DNA of 64,000 bases, from positions 1 to 64,000 of the forward strand of contig DASTYI010000002.1 in NCBI GenBank assembly GCA_035765045.1. The letters are read 5' to 3'. Below, piece by piece: positions 1-10,093 of the stretch (positions are counted from its first letter, which is position 1; every line of letters starts with the position of its first letter). Under the pieces are notes generated by a model that was given only the letters and a program-made list of their open reading frames with translations, did no database searches and was not told where the DNA came from. Source of the stretch: Iamia sp035765045 (lineage in GTDB: Bacteria; Actinomycetota; Acidimicrobiia; Acidimicrobiales; Iamiaceae). The translations under genes and the position numbers were made by a program.

Positions 1-652
1 CCGGACCAACATCGGTGCCGATGAGGTTGCCCGGGTGCAGCGACGCCACGAACAGCTCGTCGGCCGGGATGCGCCGGGCCACCTCCTGGGCGAACAGGAC
101 GTTGGCCAGCTTCGACACGGCGTACTCGGGCAGGCCGGTGATGCTCGGGGTGCGCTGCCGGAGCGCGTCGAGGTCGATGCCCTGCTTGGCGTCGCGGTGG
201 CTGCCGCTGGACACGACGACCAGGCGCGCCGGGCCGCCGTCGGGCGCCGGGCGCGACGCCCGCATGCGGTCGATCAGCTCGGTCACGAACAGGAAGTGGC
301 CGAGGTGGTTGACGCCGAAGGCCAGCTCGAAGCCCTGGGCGGTGAGGCCCCGTTGGCCGGCGACGCCCGCGTTGGCGACCAGGACGTGGATCGGCCCGCC
401 GCGGCGGTCGAGCTCGGCCGCCGCCCGTCGCACCGAGGCGAGGTCCCCCAGGTCGAGGGTGACGTGGTCGAGGGCGTCGTTGCCGGTGTCGGCGGCGATC
501 GCCTCCATCACCGGGCGGGTGGCCACCTCCGAGCGCGACGCGAACACGACCCGGTCGCCCCGGCGGGCCAGGGCGTGGGCGGTGGCCCGCCCCAGCCCGG
601 TGTTGGCGCCCGTCACCACGCTGGTGGCCCGGTCGACCTTCGGTTCGCTCAT
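1..652 (-). CDS. Short-chain dehydrogenase/reductase (SDR), 3' end outside window
   Basis: NAD(P)-dependent oxidoreductase of the classical SDR family, resembling the retinol dehydrogenase / protochlorophyllide reductase-like branch. The Rossmann motif TGANTGLG covers residues 14-21, a VANAG motif follows near residue 88, and the catalytic YAVSK (Tyr177, Lys181) is present. The ATG at 652 is preceded by a good AAGGAG Shine-Dalgarno at about 661-666. The gene continues beyond position 1, so about 217 codons are visible of a family usually 280-320 residues long; the missing part is the substrate-binding C-terminus. The substrate cannot be inferred. Nothing upstream in the window is obviously co-transcribed with it. 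Confidence 0.85.
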   Translation of the reverse strand, partial: MSEPKVDRATSVVTGANTGLGRATAHALARRGDRVVFASRSEVATRPVMEAIAADTGNDALDHVTLDLGDLASVRRAAAELDRRGGPIHVLVANAGVAGQRGLTAQGFELAFGVNHLGHFLFVTELIDRMRASRPAPDGGPARLVVVSSGSHRDAKQGIDLDALRQRTPSITGLPEYAVSKLANVLFAQEVARRIPADELFVASLHPGNLIGTDVGP

Positions 653-1022
653 CGAGGGCTCCTTCGGTGGTCCGGGAGGGGCTAGACCCTCGCGCAGGAG
701 AGGGAGCCCTGGGGGCATGGGGTCCGCACGCACGCGAAGGCGGGCGCCGTTCGGTGGGGCCGGCGCTATGGTCCGGGGCATGACGGCAACGGCTGCGTGC
801 TCACATCGGGGGTTCATCGTGCCCGCGTTCGAGCGCCGGGCGGACTGGCGCTCGCTCCTCCTCGGCGCGCCGCCCACCCGCATCTGAGCCTCCGTCGACC
901 GGCCCCCGGGGCCGCCGACGCACAGGTGCCGAACCGGCTCGACGCACCCGGCGTCGAGCGAGCGGCGCGCCCCGGCCGAGGTCGGGTGCGCCCGTGTGCC
1001 CGTCCCCCACCGAGGAGCAACC
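653..1022. other. Intergenic region between divergent genes
   Basis: This 370-bp stretch separates the minus-strand SDR gene from the plus-strand baeRF-like gene. It holds the SDR Shine-Dalgarno and, further right, a possible leaderless 35-codon ORF (780-887) behind a TATGGT hexamer. I see no RNA gene, strong hairpin or repeat in it. Confidence 0.6.
780..887 (+). CDS. Possible leaderless 35-aa ORF
   Basis: The ATG at 780 sits exactly 7 nt after a TATGGT hexamer (767-772), the same geometry as other leaderless starts in this window. The product would be 35 residues with no recognisable domain and no predicted membrane segment. There is no convincing -35 element. It could equally be the promoter for the downstream gene with a chance ORF, so support is weak. 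Confidence 0.2.
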   Translation: MTATAACSHRGFIVPAFERRADWRSLLLGAPPTRI

Positions 1023-2027
1023 ATGGCGCTGGCGCGCCCCACCCGACCCTCCGGCGTCGATCTCGCCGGTCCCCTGATCACCAGCCACCCGGCGACGACC
1101 GTCGTCACCGTCGTGATGGCCACCCGGCCCGCCGCCCACCTCCGGGGCGCCGACCGGCGCCGTCTCGCCCGCCTCGTGGGCGGGGCCGAGCGCCGCCTGG
1201 CCCACGAGGCCCTGGCCGCCCCGGCCCGGGCCCGCCTCGTCCGCCGGCTGTGGGGCCTGGCCGAGCGGGCGTCACGGGGCCCCGCCCGGGAGGGCCTGGC
1301 CCTGATCGCCAGCGGCGACCAGGGGCGGCACCTGACCCTGCGCCACCCCACCACCGATCGGATCGTCGTCGGGCCCCCACCCACCTACGAGGACGTCGTC
1401 GAGGCGTCGTGGGCCTTCGGCCGGCTCGCCGTGCTCCGCCTGGCGGCCCGGGGCGCCCGTCTCATCTGCTCCGACGGCGCCACCCTGTGGGAGCCCCGGC
1501 CGCCGTGGGACCCCCTCGGCCTCCAGCCCCAGGTCGGCCTGGAGCGGGCCGAGCTGCTGCTCCGCTCGGCGCTCCCGGGGCGGACCCCGCTCCTGGTCGC
1601 GGGGGACGACCGCCTCGTCGCCGACTTCCGCCGCCGGGGCTCCGACCACCGGGTCGTCGGCCACCTGCCCGGCGACCACTCCGAGACGGCGGCGGCCACG
1701 CTCGCCGCCCTCGCCCAGCGCACGATGAGGCGGTCGCTCGACGCCCGGCAGCGGTCGGCGATGGTCAGCCTCGCCCTCGCCGTGGACCGGGGGAGCGCCG
1801 TCCGCGGCCCGGCGGCCGTGCGCGGCGCCTCGCCCTCGGCCGCCGACGTCCTCCTCGTCGAGGACGCGACCCGGGCGGAGATGGGCCCGCTGCCGGCGCG
1901 CGTGGCCGCGGCCGGCGGGTCGGTCGTGGCCCTCCCCGACGGGTTCCTCGCCCACCACGGCGCCGCCGCGCTCGTCCCGGACCACCGGGTCGCGGCGCCG
2001 CCCCTCCTCGCCGCGGTCCCCCGATGA
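1023..2027 (+). CDS. baeRF-like protein (bacterial eRF1-related family)
   Basis: 334 residues. The overall pattern suggests the bacterial archaeo-eukaryotic release factor (baeRF) group: a central segment LLVAGDDRLVADFRRR, a GDHSET-containing stretch, and a C-terminal ADVLLVEDATRAE followed by GGSVVALPDGF and an AAALV end, matching the order of the eRF1-like domains (which end in an AAiLRY-like strand). The role of baeRFs is poorly known; ribosome-associated stress functions have been proposed. The ATG at 1023 is chosen because GAGGAG lies 6-7 nt upstream. The stop overlaps the next ATG (ATGA), so the following small membrane gene is translationally coupled. Family assignment is from pattern recognition only. 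Confidence 0.5.
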   Translation: MALARPTRPSGVDLAGPLITSHPATTVVTVVMATRPAAHLRGADRRRLARLVGGAERRLAHEALAAPARARLVRRLWGLAERASRGPAREGLALIASGDQGRHLTLRHPTTDRIVVGPPPTYEDVVEASWAFGRLAVLRLAARGARLICSDGATLWEPRPPWDPLGLQPQVGLERAELLLRSALPGRTPLLVAGDDRLVADFRRRGSDHRVVGHLPGDHSETAAATLAALAQRTMRRSLDARQRSAMVSLALAVDRGSAVRGPAAVRGASPSAADVLLVEDATRAEMGPLPARVAAAGGSVVALPDGFLAHHGAAALVPDHRVAAPPLLAAVPR

Positions 2028-2212
2028 CGGCGCCGGCCCTCGCCGCGGTGCTGCTCGTCGTCGCCGGCGTCGGCATCGGGCTGATCGCCCGGGTCCGGCG
2101 CTGCCCCTGCCAGCGCGAGGACCCCCTCGCCGGCCTCGGCGCCCTGGGCGCGGTCACGGCCCGCGTCCGCCGTTCCTCCCCCCACAACCACCACCAAGGA
2201 GCTTCCCGATGA
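2024..2212 (+). CDS. Small single-pass membrane protein
   Basis: 62 residues. An N-terminal hydrophobic helix (about residues 4-22, alanine/valine/leucine-rich) is followed by an arginine-rich stretch and a CPC motif (RRCPCQRED), giving a likely N-out/C-in small membrane protein. It overlaps the upstream stop and the downstream start by ATGA junctions, placing it in the middle of a coupled three-gene unit. I do not recognise a family. Confidence 0.55.
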   Translation: MTAPALAAVLLVVAGVGIGLIARVRRCPCQREDPLAGLGALGAVTARVRRSSPHNHHQGASR

Positions 2213-2487
2213 TGACCACCACCCACCTGGCCCGCATGCGCGAGGTGCTCGTCGAGGCGATCGACGCCAACGAGCGCCAGGCCGAGACCCTGACGCCCGG
2301 GCCCGAGGCCGACGCCCACCGCGCCGCCCGCACCTCGCTCGAACAGGCCCTCGGTCGCCTCGACGACGGCTCCTACGGCACCTGCGTCACGTGCGGGGCG
2401 GCGCTGCCCATCGAACGCCTCGAGCTCGTCCCCGACGCCGAGCGCTGCATGCCCTGCATCCAGCGCCCCCCCAGCCTCTACGGGTGA
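2209..2487 (+). CDS. DksA/TraR-type zinc-finger protein
   Basis: 92 residues with a helical N-terminus and a four-cysteine zinc finger C59-X2-C62-X17-C80-X2-C83, the DksA/TraR C4 arrangement. DksA-family proteins bind the RNA polymerase secondary channel; short actinobacterial members are mostly uncharacterised and usually lack the long coiled-coil tip. The start at 2209 overlaps the preceding stop (ATGATGA) and has AAGGAG about 8 nt upstream. Coupling to a baeRF-like gene suggests a shared stress or translation-related setting (inference). Confidence 0.8.
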   Translation: MMTTTHLARMREVLVEAIDANERQAETLTPGPEADAHRAARTSLEQALGRLDDGSYGTCVTCGAALPIERLELVPDAERCMPCIQRPPSLYG

Positions 2488-2528
2488 GCGGCGGGAACTC
2501 GGTCCCGGTGGGCGACGACCGGTACGGC

Positions 2529-2900
2529 ATGCACGCGACGGTGATGCTCCGGATCGGGGTCCCGCTCGCCCTGGCCCTCGGCCTGGCCGGCTGCGGTGGC
2601 GACGCCCCGACCCGCAGCGGCCGCCCCGACGGCGCCGCCCTGGCGTCGTCGCTCGGGTGCACGAGCTGCCACAGCACCGACGGCGAGCGCCGGCAGGGCC
2701 CGACGTGGAAGGGGCTGGCCGGCGCCACGGTGCCGCTGGCCGACGGCACCACCGTCGAGGCCGACGGCGCCTACCTCGCCCGGTCGATCGAGGACCCCGA
2801 CGCCGACATCGTCGAGGGCTTCCTGCCGGTCATGCCCGACCTGAACCTCGACGCCGAGCAGGTCGCCGCTCTCGTCGCCCACATCCAGGAGCTGCCCTGA
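2529..2900 (+). CDS. Lipoprotein c-type cytochrome
   Basis: About 123 residues. A signal peptide ends in a lipobox (LAGC, Cys22), so the mature protein is probably membrane-anchored outside the cell. One class I haem site is visible, CTSCH (Cys44, Cys47, His48), and the probable axial methionine is Met102 in PVMPDL. It overlaps SCO1 by one base (TGATG), and CtaG and PCu(A)C follow, so it probably carries electrons to an aa3/caa3-type oxidase or assists its assembly. Starts at GTG 2508, GTG 2541 or ATG 2544 cannot be excluded; no candidate has a strong Shine-Dalgarno. Confidence 0.85.
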   Translation: MHATVMLRIGVPLALALGLAGCGGDAPTRSGRPDGAALASSLGCTSCHSTDGERRQGPTWKGLAGATVPLADGTTVEADGAYLARSIEDPDADIVEGFLPVMPDLNLDAEQVAALVAHIQELP

Positions 2901-3595
2901 TGCCCGAGGCCCCGCTCGTCGAGGACGACGTCGCGCCCCCTGCCGACCGGCCGCGGCCCCCGGTGCCCCGGGCGCCGTTCGTCGTCGTCGCCGTCACCGT
3001 CCTGCTGCTCGGCATCGCCGTCGCCCTGCGGGCCCAGGACCCGGGCGACGCGCCGGCGGACCCGGGCCTCAACGGCACCGTCCTCGGCGCCCCCGAGCCG
3101 CGGCCGGACTTCACGCTGACCGACACCGACGGCCGGCCCTACGACTTCGCCGAGGAGACGGCGGGCGAGCTCACGCTGCTGTTCTTCGGGTACACGTCGT
3201 GCCCGGACGTCTGCCCGCTCCACCTGGCCAACCTGGCCTTCGCCCTCGACCGCCCGGGCGTGCCGCGACCCATGGTGGTGTTCGTGGGCGTCGACCGCCG
3301 GCGCGACACCCCCGAGGCCATCCGCACGTTCCTCGACCGCTTCGACCCGGGCTTCGTCGGGCTGACCGGCACCGAGGAGGAGCTGCGGCGGGCCCAGGAG
3401 GCGGCCGCCGTCCCCGTGGCCATCGCCGAGGAGCCCGAGGAGCCCGGCGGCGACTACCTCGTCGGGCACGCGTCGCAGGTGATCGCCTACACCCCCGACG
3501 ACCTCTCGCACGTCGTCTACCCGTTCGGGGTGCGCCAGCAGGATTGGATCGAGGACCTGCCCGTCCTGGCCCGCGGCGAGTGGCAGCCGTCGTGA
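2900..3595 (+). CDS. SCO1/SenC copper chaperone for cytochrome c oxidase
   Basis: 231 residues. One membrane anchor (about residues 26-44) precedes a thioredoxin-fold SCO domain with the copper motif CPDVC (Cys101, Cys105) and the distal ligand His190 (VGHASQ). SCO proteins deliver copper to the CuA centre of cytochrome oxidase or keep its cysteines reduced. The start is set by the TGATG overlap with the cytochrome gene; the stop overlaps the PCu(A)C start by GTGA. All three Cu ligands are intact. Confidence 0.92.
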   Translation: MPEAPLVEDDVAPPADRPRPPVPRAPFVVVAVTVLLLGIAVALRAQDPGDAPADPGLNGTVLGAPEPRPDFTLTDTDGRPYDFAEETAGELTLLFFGYTSCPDVCPLHLANLAFALDRPGVPRPMVVFVGVDRRRDTPEAIRTFLDRFDPGFVGLTGTEEELRRAQEAAAVPVAIAEEPEEPGGDYLVGHASQVIAYTPDDLSHVVYPFGVRQQDWIEDLPVLARGEWQPS

Positions 3596-4068
3596 GAAGG
3601 GCGCTCGCCGCCGTGGTCGTGGTGGCGCTGGCGGCCTGCGGGGGTGGCGCTGCCCGCGCCGCGGCGCCGCAGGTCGCGGTGGCCGACGCCTTCACCACCG
3701 AGGGGACGATGGCCCTCGCCGTCTACCTGGACGTCGAGAACCCCGGCGGACCGGACCGGATCGTCGGGGCCGAGCTGGTGGGGGAGAGCGCCGGGCTGGC
3801 CCGGGACGTGTCGCTCCACCAGACGGCCGAGCGCGACGGCCTGTCGATCATGGCGCCCACGGACGGCATCGAGGTGGCGGGCGGCACCGACGACGCCCTC
3901 GCCCCCGCCGGCGCCCACATCATGCTGGAGGACCTGGTCGAGCCGGTCTCGCTCACCACCCCGATCCGCCTCCGCATCGACCTCGACCGTGGCGACGACG
4001 TGACCGTCGACGTGCGGGTCGTCACCGCCGACGAGGCGACCGGCCTGCTGACGGGGGGCGGCTCGTGA
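3592..4068 (+). CDS. PCu(A)C periplasmic-type copper chaperone
   Basis: 158 residues, GTG start inside the upstream stop. The signal peptide ends in a lipobox (LAAC, Cys16). The DUF461/PCu(A)C copper site H(M)...M...H-x-M is represented by His76, Met87, His109 and Met111. The family hands Cu(I) to SCO proteins or directly to CuA, which agrees with its place between SCO1 and CtaG. Confidence 0.9.
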   Translation: MRRALAAVVVVALAACGGGAARAAAPQVAVADAFTTEGTMALAVYLDVENPGGPDRIVGAELVGESAGLARDVSLHQTAERDGLSIMAPTDGIEVAGGTDDALAPAGAHIMLEDLVEPVSLTTPIRLRIDLDRGDDVTVDVRVVTADEATGLLTGGGS

Positions 4069-4845
4069 CCTGGTGGTGCTCGGCCACCCGGGTGCCGTGG
4101 TCGTGGACGCCGCGCGCCTACCCGGGGGTGTGGGCTTTCATGGCCGTGCTGGCCGTCGGCGGCTGGCTCGTCGCCCGCGGCGCCGGCGTCCGCCTCACCG
4201 GCCGCCAGCGGGCGGCGTGGATCGCCGGCCTCCTGTTCCTGTGGGTGGCCACCGACTGGCCCGTCGGCGCCCTCGGCTCGGGTTACCTCGCCTCGGCGCA
4301 CATGGCCCAGTACATGCTCTACACCTTCTTCGCCGCGCCGCTCCTGCTGCTCGCCGTGCCCGCCGAGCTGGCCGGCGCCGTGGTGCGGGGTCGGTCCCGG
4401 CGGGCGCTGGCCCTCCTGGCCCGGCCGCTGGTCGCCGCCGTGGTGGCCAACGCCGTCCTGCTCCTCACCCACGCGCCGTGGACGGTCGACACCGTCCGCA
4501 CCACCCAACCGGGGTCGTTCGCCCTCGACGTCGTCTGGCTGCTCGGGGGGCTCGTCATGTGGCTCCCGATCGTCAGCCCCCTCGCCGAGGACCGGGCCCG
4601 ACCGCTGATCCAGGCCGGCTACCTCTTCCTCGCCGCCGGGCTCGTGCCGATGGTGCCCGGCGGCTTCCTCACCTTCGCCGACGCCCCCCTCTACGGCCTC
4701 TACGAGCTGGCGCCGAGGGTCGGCGGCATCGACCCGGCGAGCGACCAGCAGGCCGCCGGCGTGCTGATGAAGGTCGGCAACCTCCCGCTCGTCTGGCCGG
4801 TGATCGCCGCCATCTTCGTGGGCGCCGCCCGGCGCGACGACGACC

Positions 4846-4868
<23 letters not shown>
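4065..4868 (+). CDS. CtaG-type cytochrome c oxidase assembly membrane protein (caa3_CtaG)
   Basis: 267 residues with about seven hydrophobic segments. The conserved histidine-rich features of the caa3_CtaG family appear in HMAQYMLYTFFAAPLLLL and in the THAPW segment. It closes the copper/oxidase assembly operon that begins at the cytochrome gene. The start is GTG overlapping the PCu(A)C stop. Its last 23 bp overlap the 3' end of the convergent GGDEF gene. Confidence 0.85.
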
Positions 4869-6522
<1,654 letters not shown>

Positions 6523-6636
6523 CCCCCCGCCCGTCGGCGGTTCGGCCGCCGGGTTGAGGGACCGGGCGCCCGGCCACCCCGCCGGGTGACCGTCGGACCG
6601 ACGATCGAGGCGCCGACCGATGCGATCGTGCGCATC

Positions 6637-8439
6637 TCAGCTGGGAGGGGCCTCGCCCTGGTCCTCGAGCTCGGCGAGGACGAGGCGGCAGGCGCGCCGG
6701 GCGACGGGGCCGGTCTCCTGGTCGAGGCCGGCGAGGAGGGCGTCGGTGCCGGTGGGGTAGCGGGGTGGGGTGAGCGGGACGGCGGGGTCGACCCGGGCGT
6801 GGACGAGGAAGGGGCGATCGGCGGCCAGCGCCCGGTCCCAGGCCGGTCCGACCGCGGCCGGGTCGTCGACCACGGTGCCGTCGAGGCCGAGCAGCCGGGC
6901 CCACTCGGCGTAGGGGACCGGGGTGACGGCCTGGGAGGCGGGGAACCTCGGGTCGCCCTCCATCTCCCGCTGCTCCCACGTGACCTCGGCGAGGTCGCCG
7001 TTGTCGAGCACGAGGATCGGCAGCCGCGGGTCGTCCCAGCCCTCCCACAGGCGGGCGACGGTGATCAGCTCGTTGATGCCGTTCATCTGCATGGCCCCGT
7101 CCCCGGCGAGGGCGACGACGAGCCGGCCGGGGTGGGCGAGCTTGGCGGCGACGGCGTACGGCAGGGCCGAGCCCATCGAGGCGAGGGTGCTGGAGAGGTG
7201 GCCGGCCATCGTGCCCCGCACGCGGATGTGGCGGGCGTACCAGTAGGTGGTCGAGCCGACGTCGACGGCGAGGAGGGCGTCGTCGGGCAGCCGGGGTGAC
7301 AGCTCGTGGAAGAGGAGCTGCGGGTTGAGCGGCTCGGCGTCCCGGTGGGCCCGGCGGTCGAGGATCTCCCACCACTCGGCCACCGCCGCCTCGACCCGGG
7401 CCCGCCAGCCCGACCGGTCCCGCGCGGCCAGGCGGGGGAGCAGCGCCCGGAGCGTCTCGCCGGCGTCGCCGCAGAGGTTGACCTCGGTCGGGTAGCGGGC
7501 GCCGAGGTTGGCGCCGTCGATGTCGATCTGGACGGCGCGGGCCTGGCCGGGGGCGGGCAGGTGCTCGGTGTAGGGCTCGTTCGTCCCGACCAGCAGCAGG
7601 GTGTCGCACTCGCGGGCCAGCAGGTCGCTGGCGGTGCTGCCGAGGTGGCCGATCGGGCCGGTGACGTAGGGGAGGTCGTCGGGGAGCACGGCCATGCCGA
7701 GCAGGGCCTTGGCCACGCCGGCCCCGAGCCGCTCGGCCACGGCGGCCAGCTCCTCGCCGGCCCGGGCCGCCCCCTGGCCGGCGACGATGGCGATGCGCTC
7801 GCCGGCGTCGAGCACGGCGACGGCGGCGTCGAGGGCATCGTCGTCGGGGGTGACGCGGGGCGGTGACCACCCGACGGAGGTCGCCATGGCGGCGTGGGCG
7901 TGCGGCGGCTCGGCGGGCACCTCCATCTGCTGGACGTCGTGGGGCAGGATCACGCCCGTGGGCTGGCGGCGGGCCTGGGCGGTCCGGACGGCCCGGTCGA
8001 CGACGAGGTGGAGCTGCTCGGGGGTGGTGACGGTGGCGAGGTAGGCGCCGCAGACGTCCTTGAACAGGCTGGCGGCGTCGATCTCCTGCTGGTAGCCGCT
8101 GCCGATGGCGGTGCGGTGCTGCTGGGCGATGATCGCCACCACCGGCCGCTTGTCGAGCTTGGCGTCGTACAGCCCGTTGAGCAGGTGGATCGCCCCGGGG
8201 CCGTGGGTGGCCAGGCAGCACCCCGTCGCCCCCGTCCACTTGGCGTGCCCGGTGGCCATGAGGGCGGCGGACTCCTCGTGGCGGGCGGTCACCAGCTCGA
8301 GGTCGCCACCCCGCCGGGCGATGGCGGCGAGGATCGGGTCGATCCCGTCGCCGGAGTAGCCGAAGACCCGCCCGATCCCCCAGCGGAGGAGGCGGTCGAC
8401 GAGGGCGTCGGCGACGAGGGCGGGGCGATCCGGGGCCAT
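6637..8439 (-). CDS. Thiamine-pyrophosphate enzyme, pyruvate oxidase/PoxB-like
   Basis: 600 residues in the usual three-domain order: N-terminal Pyr domain with the catalytic Glu region (ARHEESAALMATG), central FAD/nucleotide domain, and C-terminal PP domain with the TPP motif beginning GDGAMQMNG and ending LDNGD. The family oxidatively decarboxylates pyruvate or related 2-oxo acids; sequence alone does not separate PoxB from acetolactate-synthase-like paralogues, but the lone gene without a regulatory subunit favours the PoxB group. The ATG at 8439 is preferred because GGGGAGG lies 8 nt before it; a GTG at 8448 would add three residues. It is divergent from the sigma-PurC gene. Confidence 0.85.
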   Translation of the reverse strand: MAPDRPALVADALVDRLLRWGIGRVFGYSGDGIDPILAAIARRGGDLELVTARHEESAALMATGHAKWTGATGCCLATHGPGAIHLLNGLYDAKLDKRPVVAIIAQQHRTAIGSGYQQEIDAASLFKDVCGAYLATVTTPEQLHLVVDRAVRTAQARRQPTGVILPHDVQQMEVPAEPPHAHAAMATSVGWSPPRVTPDDDALDAAVAVLDAGERIAIVAGQGAARAGEELAAVAERLGAGVAKALLGMAVLPDDLPYVTGPIGHLGSTASDLLARECDTLLLVGTNEPYTEHLPAPGQARAVQIDIDGANLGARYPTEVNLCGDAGETLRALLPRLAARDRSGWRARVEAAVAEWWEILDRRAHRDAEPLNPQLLFHELSPRLPDDALLAVDVGSTTYWYARHIRVRGTMAGHLSSTLASMGSALPYAVAAKLAHPGRLVVALAGDGAMQMNGINELITVARLWEGWDDPRLPILVLDNGDLAEVTWEQREMEGDPRFPASQAVTPVPYAEWARLLGLDGTVVDDPAAVGPAWDRALAADRPFLVHARVDPAVPLTPPRYPTGTDALLAGLDQETGPVARRACRLVLAELEDQGEAPPS

Positions 8440-8490
8440 GGCGGGCACCTCCCCGCCCGCCCGGGGCCGACGCCGACCCGCCCCCGGCCC

Positions 8491-8526
8491 GCGAACCGCG
8501 ATCGGCGCTGGCGGTAATCATGGGGT
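8491..8526 (+). promoter_or_regulatory. Possible leaderless promoter of the sigma-PurC gene
   Basis: TAATCA (8515-8520) ends 6 nt before the GTG start, matching the leaderless geometry seen elsewhere in the window. GCGAACC at 8491-8497 lies about 17 nt further upstream and resembles the GAAC core of ECF -35 elements, so autoregulation by the encoded sigma factor is possible (inference). Confidence 0.3.
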
Positions 8527-9963
8527 GTGACCCGATCGTCGGATGCCGAGCTGGTGGCAGCGTCGCTGGTCGACCCCGGCCGGTTCGGGGAGGTCTTCGA
8601 CCGCCACGCCCCGGCCGTCTACCGGTTCCTCGGCCGGCGGATCGGCCCCGACGAGGCCGGTGACCTGCTGAGCGACGTCTTCCTCGCCGCCTTCGAGGCC
8701 CGGCGGCGCTACGACCCCGACCGCGCCTCGGCCTTGCCCTGGCTCTACGGCATCGCCGCCAACCTGCTGGGCAAGCACCACCGCCACCGGGCGGCCGAGC
8801 TCCGGGCCCTCCGGCGGGTGCTCGACCAGGGCGACACCCGGGACCACGCCGACGCCGTGACCGCCTCGGTCGACGCCGAGGTCACGGTCCGGGCCCTGGC
8901 GAAGGTGCTCGACGAGCTCCCCGGCATCGAGCGCGACGCGCTGCTCCTCCACGCCTGGGAGGGCCTCACCTACCGCGAGGTCGGCGCCGCCCTGGGCGTG
9001 CCCACGGGGACGGTGCGGTCGCGGCTCAACCGCGTGCGGCAGCGGCTGCGGGCCGCCACCGACGAGATCGACGGCGTCCGGGCGGTCCGCCCCGACCGCC
9101 TGGTGCCCCTGCCCGACGCGCCGGCGTCGGTGTTCGACCGCGAGAAGGAGCGACTCATGCGAGCCATCGACGAGGGCAAGACCAAGGTCGTCATCGACGC
9201 CGGCGACGGCACGGTGCTGATCCGCAGCAAGGACGACATCACCGCCGGTGACGGCGAGAGGCGCGACGTCATCGAGGGCAAGGCGGCGGCGTCGACCACC
9301 ACGACGTGCAACATCTTCCGCCTGCTCGGCGAGCACGGCGTGCCGACCCACCTCATCGAGCAGGTCGACGCCGTCACCTTCCGGGCCCGCCGGGTGGAGA
9401 TGATCCCGGTCGAGCTGGTGGCCCGGCGGATCGCCACCGGCGGCTACCTCGACCGGCACCCCGACGTCGCCGACGGCACCGTCCTGGCCGACCTCGTCTT
9501 CGAGGTCTTCGAGAAGGACGACGCCCGCCACGACCCCCTCCTCGACTTCGACTTCGCCGGTGACGTGCTGCGCCGGCGGGTGCCGCACCGGAAGGCGGCG
9601 GCCCGGCTCGGTGGCCGCGCCGGTGACGTCCTCGGCGAGGAGCCGCTGTCCGGCAGCCGCCTGGCGATGGTGACCCCCGACCTCCTCGACCGGCTGCGCG
9701 CCCTGACCCTGCGGACCTTCGAGGTCGTCGAGCGGGCGTGGGCCGGCCTCGGGGGGACGTACGTCGACCTCAAGATCGAGTGCGGCGTCGACCCCGCGAC
9801 CGGGACGCTGCTGGTCGCCGACGTCATCGACAGCGACTCGGGGCGGCTCCGCTTCGGCGACCGGGACATGTCGAAGCAGCTCTACCGCGACGGCACGCGG
9901 TCGCTGCCCGACATCAAACGGGTCTTCGACGAGGTCGCCGCCCTCACGCACCAGCTGGTCTGA
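8527..9963 (+). CDS. purC: ECF sigma factor fused in frame to SAICAR synthetase (PurC)
   Basis: One uninterrupted 478-codon frame. Residues about 15-85 form sigma region 2 (FDRHAPAVYRFLGRR onward), and 115-175 form region 4 with the helix-turn-helix TYREVGAALGVPTGTVRSRL. A 35-residue linker follows. Residues 211-478 are a complete phosphoribosylaminoimidazole-succinocarboxamide synthase of the ~270-residue type: EGKTKVV, SKDDITAGD, STTTTCNIFRLL, VDLKIECG, ADVIDSDSGRL and MSKQLYRDG. PurC joins aspartate to CAIR in purine synthesis. An internal ATG at 9157 has AAGGAG 6 nt upstream, so a free PurC could also be made. It may be a true fusion or two genes whose stop codon was lost; both halves look intact. 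Confidence 0.85.
   Translation: MTRSSDAELVAASLVDPGRFGEVFDRHAPAVYRFLGRRIGPDEAGDLLSDVFLAAFEARRRYDPDRASALPWLYGIAANLLGKHHRHRAAELRALRRVLDQGDTRDHADAVTASVDAEVTVRALAKVLDELPGIERDALLLHAWEGLTYREVGAALGVPTGTVRSRLNRVRQRLRAATDEIDGVRAVRPDRLVPLPDAPASVFDREKERLMRAIDEGKTKVVIDAGDGTVLIRSKDDITAGDGERRDVIEGKAAASTTTTCNIFRLLGEHGVPTHLIEQVDAVTFRARRVEMIPVELVARRIATGGYLDRHPDVADGTVLADLVFEVFEKDDARHDPLLDFDFAGDVLRRRVPHRKAAARLGGRAGDVLGEEPLSGSRLAMVTPDLLDRLRALTLRTFEVVERAWAGLGGTYVDLKIECGVDPATGTLLVADVIDSDSGRLRFGDRDMSKQLYRDGTRSLPDIKRVFDEVAALTHQLV
9145..9159 (+). promoter_or_regulatory. Internal Shine-Dalgarno and ATG for a stand-alone PurC
   Basis: AAGGAG at 9145-9150 is followed after six bases by ATG at 9157, which begins MRAIDEGKTK, the natural N-terminus of PurC. 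This is the best ribosome-binding site in the gene and suggests internal initiation inside the sigma-PurC frame. Confidence 0.6.
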
Positions 9964-10093
9964 CCGAGCCGGGCCGGCCCCGGTCGCCCGGGAAACGCCC
10001 GTCCGAGGGGGTTCCCCTCCTGACAGGGGCCGACTACCGTGGCCGTGGGTTCAACCGCGAGCTCGATCGACATCACGTCGAAGGAGCACTCGC

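Noticed and set aside
797..2212. A plus-strand frame extending the small membrane gene far upstream
   Set aside because: The translation before position 2024 is Pro/Arg-rich shadow sequence of the baeRF-like gene; only the last 62 codons look coding.
8527..9963. Two separate genes rather than a fusion
   Set aside because: No stop codon or frame change separates the sigma and PurC parts. The possibility of internal initiation is kept in the feature and finding.
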